Shown here piece after piece: positions 1 through 8,298 of a DNA stretch of 64,000 bases. The DNA comes from Methylobacterium sp. W2. GTDB taxonomy: Bacteria > Pseudomonadota > Alphaproteobacteria > Rhizobiales > Beijerinckiaceae. A model generated the notes under the pieces. That model searched no databases. It was not told the origin of the DNA and was given only the letters and a program-made list of their open reading frames with translations. Location: the NCBI RefSeq assembly GCF_020662345.1, contig NZ_VMOA01000004.1, forward strand, positions 62,001 to 126,000. Direction: 5' to 3'. Position 1 is the stretch's first letter. Every line of letters begins with the position of its first letter. The position numbers were made by a program, and so were the translations under genes.

Positions 1-271
1 CGAGGATCGCCCCGAACGGGCCGAGGAAGACCCAGCGGATCGCGCTTTCGCTGTCGCCCGCCCGACCGCCCTGACCCAGCGCAGCGAGAAGCGCCAGCCC
101 GCCGACGATGCAGTAGACGATGCCCCTGGCACCGAACCCCATGCGCGCGAAACGCTCGATGGTATTGCGGCCCAGTCGCTTCACGAGGAGACCTTCACGA
201 TGGCATGCTTCGGAGACGGCTCGTTGTGCCGCGCCATCCCCAACGCCGGTGGGCCCGGACGGCTCCGGCAT
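1..271 (-). CDS. DUF1206 domain-containing membrane protein (C-terminus cut by window edge)
   Basis: Only the first ~90 codons are present; the gene runs off the left edge. Read on the minus strand from an ATG at 271, the product has a ~28-residue polar N-terminus followed by an ERFARMGFGARGIVY segment. That segment leads into a hydrophobic GGLALLAAL stretch and a PFG motif, the hallmark of one DUF1206 repeat. Family members are inner-membrane proteins with about three such repeats and no established function. It is codirectional with the two genes to its right and starts 37 bp after the stop of the Smr-like ORF, so it may be the last gene of a short operon. Family assignment is by recognition; function unknown. 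Confidence 0.75.
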   Translation of the reverse strand, partial: MPEPSGPTGVGDGAAQRAVSEACHREGLLVKRLGRNTIERFARMGFGARGIVYCIVGGLALLAALGQGGRAGDSESAIRWVFLGPFGAIL

Positions 272-308
272 GGCCCTCACTTCATTGCCGACACAAGATC
301 CGCTCGTC

Positions 309-650
309 CTATTCGTTGGACCGCGTCGTCTTGCCGGCGAGGGCCACATAGAATCCCAGGCCGTCGCCAGCGGGAAGGGTCTGAAGCCGGTCGACAATGC
401 CCTTGCGCTTCGCGTCGAGCAGCAGCCGCCCAACAGGCTGGAACAGGGTCTCGCCGCCCCCCTCCGGCGGGGGATCGAAGCGGATCGCCACCGTCTTGCT
501 TTTGCCGAAGCGGCTGCGTTCGAGCATGTCGTTCAGGGATGCTTCGGCCGTTGGACGGTTCGTCCCGCGCAAGTCGAGAACGGATTCCGCATCAGTGACT
601 CCCAGAGAACCGCGCAGCTTGTCGGCGTAGAAATCTTCAAAGTGGGGCAA
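309..650 (-). CDS. Smr-like domain protein, start uncertain
   Basis: The reading frame stays open upstream to 785, but the codons before about 650 lie over the end of the Uma2 gene and look like a shadow. A TTG at 650 gives ~113 residues beginning LPHFEDFYADKL. The core has a VLDLRGTNRPTAEASLNDML segment, then a strand/helix pattern ending GDGLGFYVAL. This resembles the small MutS-related (Smr) fold, whose members start with DLHG; here the motif reads DLRG. Smr domains act as nucleases in DNA or RNA quality control. No ribosome-binding site decides the start. Family assignment is tentative and the protein is best called hypothetical. Confidence 0.5.
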   Translation of the reverse strand: MPHFEDFYADKLRGSLGVTDAESVLDLRGTNRPTAEASLNDMLERSRFGKSKTVAIRFDPPPEGGGETLFQPVGRLLLDAKRKGIVDRLQTLPAGDGLGFYVALAGKTTRSNE

Positions 651-685
651 GGGCGGGACCTGACGCGGCGAGGGCGATGGGAGGC

Positions 686-1252
686 TCAGAGGGGCAGTCC
701 GGTATAGAGGGCGCCGACTGGCACGGCGCCACCGAGTTCGGGAAGAACGAGACTGTCGTCGCGATACAGGGCCTCCACCGTCCAACTCCCCGCCTCGGTC
801 CGGCGCCAGGCCTCGACCCTGACCTCGTCCTGGGAAACGATCAGGAAGGTCCGCAGGCTCGGCACGGAACGGTAGAAATCAGTCTTGCGGCCGCGATCGA
901 GACTCATCGTGCTGGGGGACAAGACCTCGGCCACAAGCAGGGTGTCGCTGGCATAGCCGTCCGGGCCGAGCGGGCCGCAGGTCACCACGATGTCGGGAAT
1001 CGGCGCGAAATCGTCGACGGCGGCGCTGAGCACGCCGAGGCCGGGAAGCGCATTGCAGCCCCAACCTTCGGCGAATTCGTCGAGGCGTCTGATCAGGTTG
1101 GAGACGATGCGCTGGTGGCGCGCGGAGGGCGGCGACATCAGCAGGGGTATGCCGTCGATCAGTTCCCAGCGCTCCTCGTCGGGCCGGGGCTCGGCCCAGG
1201 GGCGGAACTCGGAGACGGTCATGCGGGTATCGCGGCGCGCGGCGACGGCCAT
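686..1252 (-). CDS. Uma2 family (DUF820) endonuclease-fold protein
   Basis: 188 residues. An N-terminal MTVSEF...ERWELIDGIP segment leads to the core features of the Uma2/DUF820 family: HQRIVSNLIRRL, then a PDIVVTC strand and LVAEVLSPST, followed by RGRKTDFYRS. These belong to the PD-(D/E)xK nuclease fold (acidic residues in PDIV and VAEV, lysine in GRKTDFY). The family is very common in cyanobacteria and scattered in Alphaproteobacteria, and its biological role is unsettled. The start at 1252 is preceded by a GGGAG about seven bases upstream. It is followed at once by the Smr-like ORF. Confidence 0.8.
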   Translation of the reverse strand: MAVAARRDTRMTVSEFRPWAEPRPDEERWELIDGIPLLMSPPSARHQRIVSNLIRRLDEFAEGWGCNALPGLGVLSAAVDDFAPIPDIVVTCGPLGPDGYASDTLLVAEVLSPSTMSLDRGRKTDFYRSVPSLRTFLIVSQDEVRVEAWRRTEAGSWTVEALYRDDSLVLPELGGAVPVGALYTGLPL

Positions 1253-1436
1253 GGCAGGGGCTCCCGATCGGATGCGGGATGGTAGCATCCCGCCGGGGGC
1301 CTGCAACATCCGTGCAGAGCGAGCCGCTATGCAGTCGTGCTCTGACAGCATCCCGGGTTCCGCAGCGCGGCCTCGGGACAGACGTGGCTTCGGTCCTCGC
1401 CGATCGTGGCCCGACGCTTGACATCAAGCAGAGGGC

Positions 1437-1469
1437 ACGGAGCGCGGGGAGTACGATCCCGCGCTCCGT
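1437..1469 (-). terminator. Hairpin downstream of homospermidine synthase
   Basis: A perfect 12-bp stem (ACGGAGCGCGGG / CCCGCGCTCCGT) with a 9-nt loop lies just past the stop of the minus-strand hss gene. There is no clear U-run, so it may be a weak or processed 3' end. Confidence 0.55.
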
Positions 1470-1477
1470 TCGTCGAC

Positions 1478-2923
1478 TCAGCTCTGAACGAGGACGTTCC
1501 GGAACTGCCAGGGGTCGGTCTCGTCGATGTTTTCCGGGAACAGACCCGGACGGCCGGTGAGCGGCGTCCAGTCGGTGTACACGCCGACCACGGGGCCGAG
1601 ATACGGCATCTGCACTTCGAGGCAGCGGCGGAAATCCATCTCGTCGGCCTCGACGATGCCGGCCTCGGGGTTCTCCAAGGCCCAGACCATGCCCGCGAGC
1701 ACGGCCGAGGTCACCTGAAGGCCGGTGGCGTTCTGGTACGGCGCGATGCGGCGCGTCTCCTCGATGGAGAGCTGCGAGCCGAACCAATAGGCGTTCTTCT
1801 CGTGACCGTAGAGGAGCACGCCGAGCTCATCGATCCCGTCGACGATCTCGTTCTCGTCCAGGATGTGGTGCTTCTCCTGCACCGCGGCCGCCTTACCGAA
1901 CATCTCGTGGAGCGAGAGCACGGCGTCGTTGCAGGGGTGGTAAGCGTAGTGACAGGTCGGGCGGTAGGCGGCGCGCTCGCCCTCCAGCACCGTGTAATAA
2001 TCGGAGATCGACACGGCCTCGTTATGGGTCACGAGGAAGCCGAACTGGCCCTGGGCGGTCGGCGTCCAGGACCGTACGCGGGTGTCGGCACCGGGCTGGA
2101 GCAGGTAGATCGCGCAACGCGAGCCCTTCTCCTGATCGCGGGCATTGTCCGGGCGCCAGGTCTCATGGGTACCCCAGCCGAGCTCGGCCGGCTGATTGCC
2201 CTCGGAGACGAAGCCTTCCACCGACCAGGTGTTGACGAAGACGCCCATGGGCTTCGGGCCCTTGGCACGCTGGGTGTCGCGTTCGGCGATATGGATGCCC
2301 TTGACGCCAACTTCGCGCATGAGGGCGGCCCACTCGTCGCGGGTCTTCGGCTCCGGCGTGGTCAGGCCGAGATCGGAGGCGACGTTGAGGAGCCCCTGCT
2401 TCACGAACCACGAGACCATGCCGGGATTGGCGCCGCAGCACGAGACGGCGGTGGTGCCGCCGGGATTGGCGGACCGCGCGTCGAGGATGTCCTGGCGCAG
2501 GGCGTAGTTGGTGCGATCACCCTGGCTCTTGGACTTGTCGAAGTAGAAGCCGGGCCAGGGCTCGGCGACGGTATCGATGTAGAAGGCGCCGAGCTCACGG
2601 CACAATTCCATGATGGCGCGGGAATAGGTGTCCACCGAGACGTTCACGCAGAAGCCCTGGCCGCCGCCCTCGGTGAGGAGGGGGGTCAGGATCTCGCGGT
2701 AATTGTCCTTGGTGAGCGCCACCTGCTCGAAGCGCAGGCCGTGCTGGTCGGCAAGAGACTTATGGGCGTCCGAGGGCTCGACCACGGTGAAGCGCGTCTT
2801 GTCGTATTCGAAATGGCGCTCGATGAGCGGCAGGGTGCCGCGACCGATCGAGCCGAAGCCGATCATCACGATAGGACCGCTGATGCGGCCGTGGACGGGC
2901 CAAGTGGTGACGGCTTCGGTCAT
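1478..2923 (-). CDS. hss: Homospermidine synthase
   Basis: 481 residues, the usual length. It makes sym-homospermidine from two putrescines (or spermidine plus putrescine) in an NAD-dependent reaction, in the cytoplasm. The N-terminus has a Rossmann dinucleotide loop, GFGSIGRG at about residues 22-29, inside PIVMIGFGSIGRGTLPLIE. A conserved AVSCCGANPGMVSWF segment follows in the middle. The ornithine decarboxylase 1.2 kb upstream on the same strand supplies putrescine, so the two form a homospermidine pathway, with a GNAT acetyltransferase between them. Homospermidine is the characteristic polyamine of many Hyphomicrobiales. Assignment is secure. Confidence 0.95.
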   Translation of the reverse strand: MTEAVTTWPVHGRISGPIVMIGFGSIGRGTLPLIERHFEYDKTRFTVVEPSDAHKSLADQHGLRFEQVALTKDNYREILTPLLTEGGGQGFCVNVSVDTYSRAIMELCRELGAFYIDTVAEPWPGFYFDKSKSQGDRTNYALRQDILDARSANPGGTTAVSCCGANPGMVSWFVKQGLLNVASDLGLTTPEPKTRDEWAALMREVGVKGIHIAERDTQRAKGPKPMGVFVNTWSVEGFVSEGNQPAELGWGTHETWRPDNARDQEKGSRCAIYLLQPGADTRVRSWTPTAQGQFGFLVTHNEAVSISDYYTVLEGERAAYRPTCHYAYHPCNDAVLSLHEMFGKAAAVQEKHHILDENEIVDGIDELGVLLYGHEKNAYWFGSQLSIEETRRIAPYQNATGLQVTSAVLAGMVWALENPEAGIVEADEMDFRRCLEVQMPYLGPVVGVYTDWTPLTGRPGLFPENIDETDPWQFRNVLVQS

Positions 2924-3252
2924 GCGGGCATTCCTTCTTCTCGGCCCCGCTCGAACTCAACGAGCGAGGCACGTCCTTAGTCGGCGGAAATGACGGTCAG
3001 GCGACGGGCTAGTGGCGGGTTGAGGGCGCGCGGTCAACCATATCGCTGCCTCCCGCCTCATGGACCACGAGTGGCCCAACCGAAAAGACCGTTAACATGG
3101 AGTTACGCCGACGCATGAATCATACGCGGGTCGGCTTCCCGATGGACGCCGTTGCGAACGGTACGCACCGCGCCGATATTGCAATGCAACAAATATGGTA
3201 TCGACACGTTCAAGGGACGGGAAACGCCAGAACGCCATATGACGGAGTTCCG
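2924..3252. other. Intergenic region upstream of hss
   Basis: About 330 bp between the hss start and a small plus-strand ORF. It is less GC-rich than its surroundings between about 3060 and 3250 and should hold the hss promoter. I see no gene, clear hairpin or recognisable operator in it. Confidence 0.5.
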
Positions 3253-3420
3253 ATGTTATCCTTGTTTATCGCCAACACCCCCGCGCCGGCCGAAGAGCCG
3301 ATCGATCGCGATCCGGGCGTCATCACCCTCGCTGCGGCCCTGATCCGCGCCGTGCGCCGCCAGCACGATGCAGCTTTCCGCCGCCGTTGCGATCAGGCGA
3401 CGACCACGACCGCCGTCTAG
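3253..3420 (+). CDS. Small hypothetical protein (55 aa)
   Basis: Reads MLSLFIANTPAPAEEPIDRD and then a basic helix rich in Arg and Gln, ending in ATTTTAV. The start ATG is preceded by GGAG about six bases upstream. A longer reading from 3097 exists, but the intervening codons look non-coding. There is no recognisable domain. It converges on the GNAT gene, with stops only 3 bp apart. It could be a lineage-specific small protein or a spurious ORF. Confidence 0.4.
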   Translation: MLSLFIANTPAPAEEPIDRDPGVITLAAALIRAVRRQHDAAFRRRCDQATTTTAV

Positions 3421-3423
3421 CGC

Positions 3424-3969
3424 TCATGCAGCCTGTCGTCGTGCACCCAATCTCTCCGAACAGGCAGCCTCTTCGAGGGTGCCTGAAGCGGAGAGAATGC
3501 CGGTGGCCCCATCCAGCGCCCCTCTGCGGAGATTGAGCCCGAGGAACCGGGCCCGTTCGAACGGACCGGGCATCGACAGCCCGGTCATGAGATCACCGGA
3601 AAAACCGAAGCGGGCATAATACGGCGCATCGCCGATCAGGACGATGGCGCCGTGACCGAGGGCACGTGCCCTGCCGATCGAGGCCCACATCAGGGTGCTG
3701 CCCAGGCCGTGGCCCTGAAGCAAGGGATCGACGGAGAGCGGCCCCAACAGCAGGGCAGGCCGACCGGGCCCCGCCTCCACGTGCCACAGACGAACGGTAC
3801 CGACAACACGGCCGCTCAGTTCAGCGGTCAGTGACAGACCGTTGGCGGGCATGCGTCCCTCGCGCAGACGCTCGGACGTCTTGAGGAATCGCCCCGGGCC
3901 GAAGCAGGTATCGAGCAGTTGCTCCCGTGCCGATAGATCGGTCGGCCGTTCGTCACGAATTTCGATCAA
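3424..3969 (-). CDS. GNAT family N-acetyltransferase (YhbS-like)
   Basis: 181 residues. The acetyl-CoA binding region is recognisable: LGPLSVDPLLQGHGLGSTLM matches GNAT motif A (V-x5-Q/R-x2-G-x-G/A), followed by ALGHGAIVLIGDAPYYARFGF, typical of YhbS-type acetyltransferases. The best start in this frame is a TTG at 3969 with a purine-rich GGGAAAGGG upstream. It sits between the ornithine decarboxylase and homospermidine synthase genes on the same strand, which suggests, without proving, a polyamine or ornithine-related substrate. Confidence 0.85.
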   Translation of the reverse strand: MIEIRDERPTDLSAREQLLDTCFGPGRFLKTSERLREGRMPANGLSLTAELSGRVVGTVRLWHVEAGPGRPALLLGPLSVDPLLQGHGLGSTLMWASIGRARALGHGAIVLIGDAPYYARFGFSGDLMTGLSMPGPFERARFLGLNLRRGALDGATGILSASGTLEEAACSERLGARRQAA

Positions 3970-4066
3970 GGCCGTGCCCTTTCCCAGGTCCTGCCGGGTA
4001 ACCCGACTGACGTAACGGCGTGCGGTTCTGCGCCGGGGATGGGCGACGGAACCGTCCGCGTCCGCT

Positions 4067-4092
4067 GCCGAACGGCCGTGAAGCCGTTCGGC
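4067..4092 (-). terminator. Hairpin downstream of ornithine decarboxylase
   Basis: A 10-bp perfect stem GCCGAACGGC/GCCGTTCGGC with a 6-nt loop lies 17 bp past the stop of the minus-strand decarboxylase. It suggests that at least part of the transcript ends before the GNAT gene. Confidence 0.6.
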
Positions 4093-4109
4093 CGACGATT
4101 ATATCGCGG

Positions 4110-5276
4110 TCAGATGACGTATTGCTGAAGAGGCGGGAAGCCGTTGAACGCCACCGCCGCATAGGTGGTGGTGTAGGCCCCGGCCCCTTCGATCAGCACC
4201 TTGTCGCCGATGGAAAGCGAGACGGGGAGCGGGTAGGGCACCTTCTCGTAGAGCACATCGGCGGAATCGCAGGTCGGCCCGGCGAGCACGCAGGGAGACA
4301 TGCGATCCTCGTCGTGCTCGGTACGGATCGCGTAGCGGATCGACTCGTCCATGGTCTCGGCGAGACCACCAAACTTGCCGATATCGAGGTAGACCCAGCG
4401 GATCTCGTCCTCGGCATCGGACTTCTTAGAGACTAGGATCACCTCGGCCTCGATCATGCCGGCATTGCCGACCATGCCGCGGCCCGGCTCGATGATGGTC
4501 TCCGGCAGCTGGTTGCCGAAATGCTTGGTGAGCGCGCGGAAGATCGCGTCGCCGTAGGATTCGACCCCCGGAACGGCCTTAAGATACTTGGTGGGGAAAC
4601 CGCCGCCGAGATTGACCATGGACAGGGTGATGCCCCGATCCGCACATTCGCGGAAGATCGTGGAGGCGGAGGCGAGCGCACCGTCCCAGGCTTCGGTGTT
4701 GCCCTGCTGCGAGCCCACATGGAACGACACGCCATAGGCGTGCAGGCCCTGGCGGCAGGCATGCTCCAGCACGTCGACGGCCATCTCCGGCACGCAGCCG
4801 AACTTGCGCGACAGCGGCCATTCGGCTCCGGCGCCGTCGCACAGGATGCGGCAGAACACCTGGACCTCGCCGGCTTCGATCCCGACCGCATCGGCCGCGC
4901 GAGAGATCTTCTCGACTTCGGCTTCGCAATCGACGGCGAACAGGCGCACGCCGAGCTTGAGTGCGCGGCCGATACAGCGCTCCTTCTTGATGGTGTTGCC
5001 GAAGGAGATCCGGTCGGCGGTGGCTCCCGAGGCGAGCGCCATTTCCACCTCGACCACGGAAGCCGTGTCGAAGCAGGAGCCCATCTCGGCGAGCAGGCGC
5101 AGCACTTCCGGAGCCGGGTTCGCCTTGACCGCGTAGAAGACGCGGGTATCGGGCAGCGCGCGGGCGAAGGCGGTGAAGTTGTCGCGCACGACATCGAGGT
5201 CGAGCACCATCACCGGGCCTTCGTCCTGGCCCATGTCACGGCGAGCGCGCAGAAAATCGCGGATACGATCGGTCAT
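4110..5276 (-). CDS. Type III PLP-dependent ornithine decarboxylase
   Basis: 388 residues, alanine-racemase-like fold (group IV decarboxylases). It converts L-ornithine, in some homologs also lysine, to the diamine. Visible landmarks are the PLP lysine in FYAVKANP (K51), HVGSQ (H186), the glycine loop LGGGFP (~223-228), the phosphate-binding EPGR (263-266), and the catalytic cysteine/aspartate pair in GPTCDSAD (C336, D337). It provides putrescine for the hss product located downstream. An unusually long untranslated region precedes it, discussed separately. Whether it is strictly ornithine-specific cannot be read from the sequence. Confidence 0.92.
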   Translation of the reverse strand: MTDRIRDFLRARRDMGQDEGPVMVLDLDVVRDNFTAFARALPDTRVFYAVKANPAPEVLRLLAEMGSCFDTASVVEVEMALASGATADRISFGNTIKKERCIGRALKLGVRLFAVDCEAEVEKISRAADAVGIEAGEVQVFCRILCDGAGAEWPLSRKFGCVPEMAVDVLEHACRQGLHAYGVSFHVGSQQGNTEAWDGALASASTIFRECADRGITLSMVNLGGGFPTKYLKAVPGVESYGDAIFRALTKHFGNQLPETIIEPGRGMVGNAGMIEAEVILVSKKSDAEDEIRWVYLDIGKFGGLAETMDESIRYAIRTEHDEDRMSPCVLAGPTCDSADVLYEKVPYPLPVSLSIGDKVLIEGAGAYTTTYAAVAFNGFPPLQQYVI

Positions 5277-5580
5277 GGTCGTTCCAACCCACAGGTTCGC
5301 AAGCGCCCGGTCGCGGGGCGCGCTGTCGAAATCAGGACGGCGATCAGCCGTCCGGCGTCTGGGGGCGATGCGACGCGACAGGCGGCGTGCTTTGGAGACA
5401 CGTCGTCGACCGCGGGCGCATCAACACCCGGAAGCTGCCGTGGATTGGAAGGGGGATCCCCACCGCACGCCGGGCAAAGAGAAACAAGCCTCTTCGGTGC
5501 CGGCCTTTGGAGGGCCGACGAGACCAAAAAAGCCCGTTCGTCGTTGCTTTAAGCTGCGTCCCCCGTGGAGAGCGGGGTTC
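5277..5580 (-). ncRNA. Long 5' leader of ornithine decarboxylase, candidate speF-type RNA element
   Basis: About 300 nt directly upstream of the decarboxylase contain no convincing gene. They do contain structure: reading the minus strand, a GGCC...GGCC hairpin with a CTCCAAA loop lies at about 5501-5517, just after a run of six T (5525-5530). Further GC-rich inverted segments follow toward the start codon. Alphaproteobacterial ornithine decarboxylase genes are known to carry the conserved speF RNA motif in their leader. I infer that this is such an element from position and length only; I did not match its consensus. Confidence 0.3.
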
Positions 5581-5942
5581 GCCGGTTTCGCCTCCGGCTG
5601 CCGGTTGTTGTCGGGGTCCGGTGTTGCCACCTGGATGCCGGCCGGAGGGAATCCACCCTGTCGACCATCGATCCTTTAAGACCCCTGGCGGCTGTCCGGC
5701 AGTTGGCCGGATGCCCACCAACCGACACGCGGCCACAGGCACGTGCGAAATTGGGCAAGGCGCGTATACGTCTCATGCGCCTCCGCAACAAGGAAAAACG
5801 GTCCCGAGCCCGCAAAAAACCGGCCGTTCCCCGCCATTGTGACCGCGAAGGCTCACACGAGTTCGGAGGCCCTTTCCAATGCGTGACGAACGGGTCATTG
5901 AGCAGGCGGTTTTCATGCTGATCGAACCAGTCCAGTCCACCG
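5581..5942. other. Gene-poor stretch
   Basis: About 360 bp between the decarboxylase leader and the 114-bp repeat. Short open frames exist on both strands, but none has a start signal or recognisable product. Confidence 0.45.
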
Positions 5943-6056
5943 CCTCATCCTGAGGTGCCGGAGCGTCGTGGAGGCCTCGAAGGAGGGCTCCAGCACGCAT
6001 GGCGGCCTCTGGAGGGCTCCTTCGAGGCCCGCCGAGGCGGGCACTTCAGGATGAGG
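5943..6056. repeat. 114-bp inverted-repeat element (alphaproteobacterial intergenic palindrome)
   Basis: The two ends are inverted copies, CCTCATCCTGAGGTGCC and GGCACTTCAGGATGAGG, with two mismatches. Inside is a nested pair, GGCCTCGAAGGAGGGCTCCAG and its near complement, so the whole element can fold into one long hairpin. Repeats starting CCTCATCCTGAGG are widespread between genes in Hyphomicrobiales. It lies upstream of the opgG/D-like gene and may serve as a 3' end, or be a non-autonomous mobile element. Confidence 0.8.
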
Positions 6057-6120
6057 TGGTTGGATGGGACCGTGCGGGGAAGCCCGATCGTCCCTCACCA
6101 CCGACCAGAGCCGCAGGATC

Positions 6121-7689
6121 ATGACCGAGCCCACCCGCCGCGCGCTTCTCACTGCGATCGCCGCCCTGTCCGTCGCCGGCACCGCATCGACGGCGCAGGA
6201 AGGGCGCGCACCCAAACCCTTCGATTTCGAGGAGGTCGAGCGTCGCGCCGGAGAGCTTGCCAAGGTCGCCTACGATGCCCGCGTGCCGACTCTGCCGGCG
6301 CCCATCGCCAAACTCGATTACGATGCCTGGCGTGACATCCGCTTCCGACCGGACAAGGCCTTTCTCGGGGGCGAAGGCAGTCCGTTCCGGCTGCAGCTCT
6401 TCCATGTCGGCTTTCTCTATACGCGGCCCGTCACCGTGAACCTCGTGCGGCGCGGCATCGCGACGCCGATCGCCTATCAGTCGAGCCTGTTCGACATGGG
6501 ACGGACGAAGCTCGACAAGCCGCTCCCGGTCGATCTCGGCTTCGCCGGCCTCCGCTTCCATAGCTACCTCAACAAGCCAAACCTGCTCGACGAACTCATC
6601 GTCTTCCTCGGTGCTAGTTATTACCGCTTCCTCGGCCGCGATCAGCTCTACGGTCTGTCGGCGCGGGGCCTCGCCCTCAATGTTGAGGGGGACGGTGCTC
6701 CGGAGGAATTCCCGGTCTTCCGCGAGTTCTGGGTGACGATGCCGGAGACGAACGCCGATGCCCTGCTGGTCCACGCCCTGCTGGACAGCCCCTCGGTGAC
6801 CGGCGCTTTCGCCTTCACCGTGAAGCCCGGCGATGAGACCAGCGTCGCCGTGCGCTCGACGTTGTTCCCGAGGGTCGCGCTCCCCTCCGTCGGGCTCGCG
6901 CCGCTGACCTCGATGTTCTTCATCGGCGAGAACGACCGGCATCACTCCGACGATTACCGGTCGGAGCTCCACGATTCCGACGGGCTCCAGATCGCGGCCG
7001 GATCGGGCGAATGGCTTTGGCGCCCCCTGGACAATCCGAAGGCGCGACGCATCTCGTCCTTCGTCGATCGCGATCCCAAGGGGTTCGGCCTGATGCAGCG
7101 CGACCGTGCCTTCGAATCCTATCAGGATCTGGAAGCCTCCTACGACCGGAGGCCAAGCTATTTTGTGGAGCCCGAGGGCGGCTGGGGCGAGGGCGCCGTC
7201 ACCCTGATGGAATTGCCCACCGACACCGAGGTCAACGACAACATCGTCGCCTATTGGCGTCCAAAGCAGCCCTATCCGGCGGGCGAACCGGTTCGGCTGT
7301 CCTACCGCGTGCGTGCCCTGAGTTCGGGGACTGACCTGCATCCGGGGGCGCGCGTGGTGAACACCTTCCTGGCAGCAACGAGCGCCAGCGGCGCCGCCAA
7401 GGAGGAGGAGCCGAAAGGTGCGTTGAGCCGACGCTTCCTCGTCGATTTCGCCGGTGGCGAATTGCCTTACTACCTGCCCGACCCGAGCAAGGTGGAGGTC
7501 ATTGCCGGCGCGTCGCGAGGGCGGATTACCGCGACGTCGCTTACCCCTAACCCGCATACGGGCGGGCTGCGCGCGGCGATCGACGTCACCCTCGACACGG
7601 CGGACCCATCAACCGACCTGCGCGCTTTCCTGCGTGCCGGGGGCCGCACCCTCTCGGAGACCTGGCTCTATCCCTGGACCGCAGCGTGA
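6121..7689 (+). CDS. Periplasmic glucan biosynthesis protein, MdoG/OpgG-OpgD family
   Basis: 522 residues. Family members act in the periplasm on the backbone of osmoregulated periplasmic glucans. The start at 6121 gives a signal sequence TRRALLTAIAALSVAGTAS with a twin arginine, suggesting Tat export as known for OpgD. The mature protein opens with PFDFEEVERRAGELA and then DYDAWRDIRFRPDKAFLG, the characteristic MdoG beginning. LAPLTSMFFIGEN and GLQIAAGSGEWLWRPL follow in the middle. No glucosyltransferase (opgH) is adjacent. The next gene overlaps its stop (GTGA), so the two are probably cotranscribed. OpgG versus OpgD cannot be decided from sequence alone. Confidence 0.9.
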   Translation: MTEPTRRALLTAIAALSVAGTASTAQEGRAPKPFDFEEVERRAGELAKVAYDARVPTLPAPIAKLDYDAWRDIRFRPDKAFLGGEGSPFRLQLFHVGFLYTRPVTVNLVRRGIATPIAYQSSLFDMGRTKLDKPLPVDLGFAGLRFHSYLNKPNLLDELIVFLGASYYRFLGRDQLYGLSARGLALNVEGDGAPEEFPVFREFWVTMPETNADALLVHALLDSPSVTGAFAFTVKPGDETSVAVRSTLFPRVALPSVGLAPLTSMFFIGENDRHHSDDYRSELHDSDGLQIAAGSGEWLWRPLDNPKARRISSFVDRDPKGFGLMQRDRAFESYQDLEASYDRRPSYFVEPEGGWGEGAVTLMELPTDTEVNDNIVAYWRPKQPYPAGEPVRLSYRVRALSSGTDLHPGARVVNTFLAATSASGAAKEEEPKGALSRRFLVDFAGGELPYYLPDPSKVEVIAGASRGRITATSLTPNPHTGGLRAAIDVTLDTADPSTDLRAFLRAGGRTLSETWLYPWTAA

Positions 7690-8174
7690 GCGCCCTGGCC
7701 CGCAAGAGATCGACGGTCACCCCGGTCACGATCCGCCCGGCGACGCTGGGTGACCTCGACGCCCTGGTCGCCCTCGAACACGCCGCTTTCTCGGGAGACC
7801 GCGCGGAGAGGAGGGCGATCCGCCACGCCATCGGCTCTCCGTCGATGTCGCTGCTGGTGGCACTCGATGCCGAGGACAAGTCCATCCTGGTGGCGGCGGC
7901 GACGCTGGAGCGCCGCAAGGGAAGCCGAAGCTGCCGGCTTTCGTCCATCGCGGTGTCCCCGGGGCGCGCCGGCCAGGGGCTCGGCGGCATCATGCTGGAC
8001 GCAGCGGAGGCCGATGCAAAAGCGCAGGGCTGCACGATGCTGCGGTTGGAGGTGAGGGCCGATAACGGCGCTGGCATCCGCCTCTACGAGCGCCATGGCT
8101 ATGCGCGCTTCGCCGTCCTCGAAGGCTACTACGAGGACGGCATGGAAGCGTGGCGCTACGAGAAGGCCTTGTAG
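7686..8174 (+). CDS. GNAT family N-acetyltransferase (RimI-like)
   Basis: 162 residues. VTIRPATLGDLDALVALEHAAF is a typical GNAT N-terminus. RLSSIAVSPGRAGQGLGGIML is the acetyl-CoA motif A, and NGAGIRLYERHGY is motif B, as in ribosomal-protein acetyltransferases. The GTG start overlaps the stop of the glucan gene by 4 nt, indicating translational coupling. The substrate is unknown. Confidence 0.88.
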   Translation: MSALARKRSTVTPVTIRPATLGDLDALVALEHAAFSGDRAERRAIRHAIGSPSMSLLVALDAEDKSILVAAATLERRKGSRSCRLSSIAVSPGRAGQGLGGIMLDAAEADAKAQGCTMLRLEVRADNGAGIRLYERHGYARFAVLEGYYEDGMEAWRYEKAL

Positions 8175-8213
8175 TTGGGCGTCACGGGCACCGACGATGT
8201 GCCTTCCTAGAAA

Positions 8214-8248
8214 GTCGTTCCGAGCCACATGGCGGGGCTCGGAACGAC
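8214..8248. terminator. Hairpin between convergent genes
   Basis: A 13-bp perfect stem, GTCGTTCCGAGCC/GGCTCGGAACGAC, around a 9-nt loop. It lies between the GNAT gene and the convergent small secreted-protein gene and could end both transcripts. No U-run is present. Confidence 0.5.
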
Positions 8249-8298
8249 CGGCAATGGTTCGGTGTCACATCTGGGACGGCGAACGGTCCTGTGGCGGA

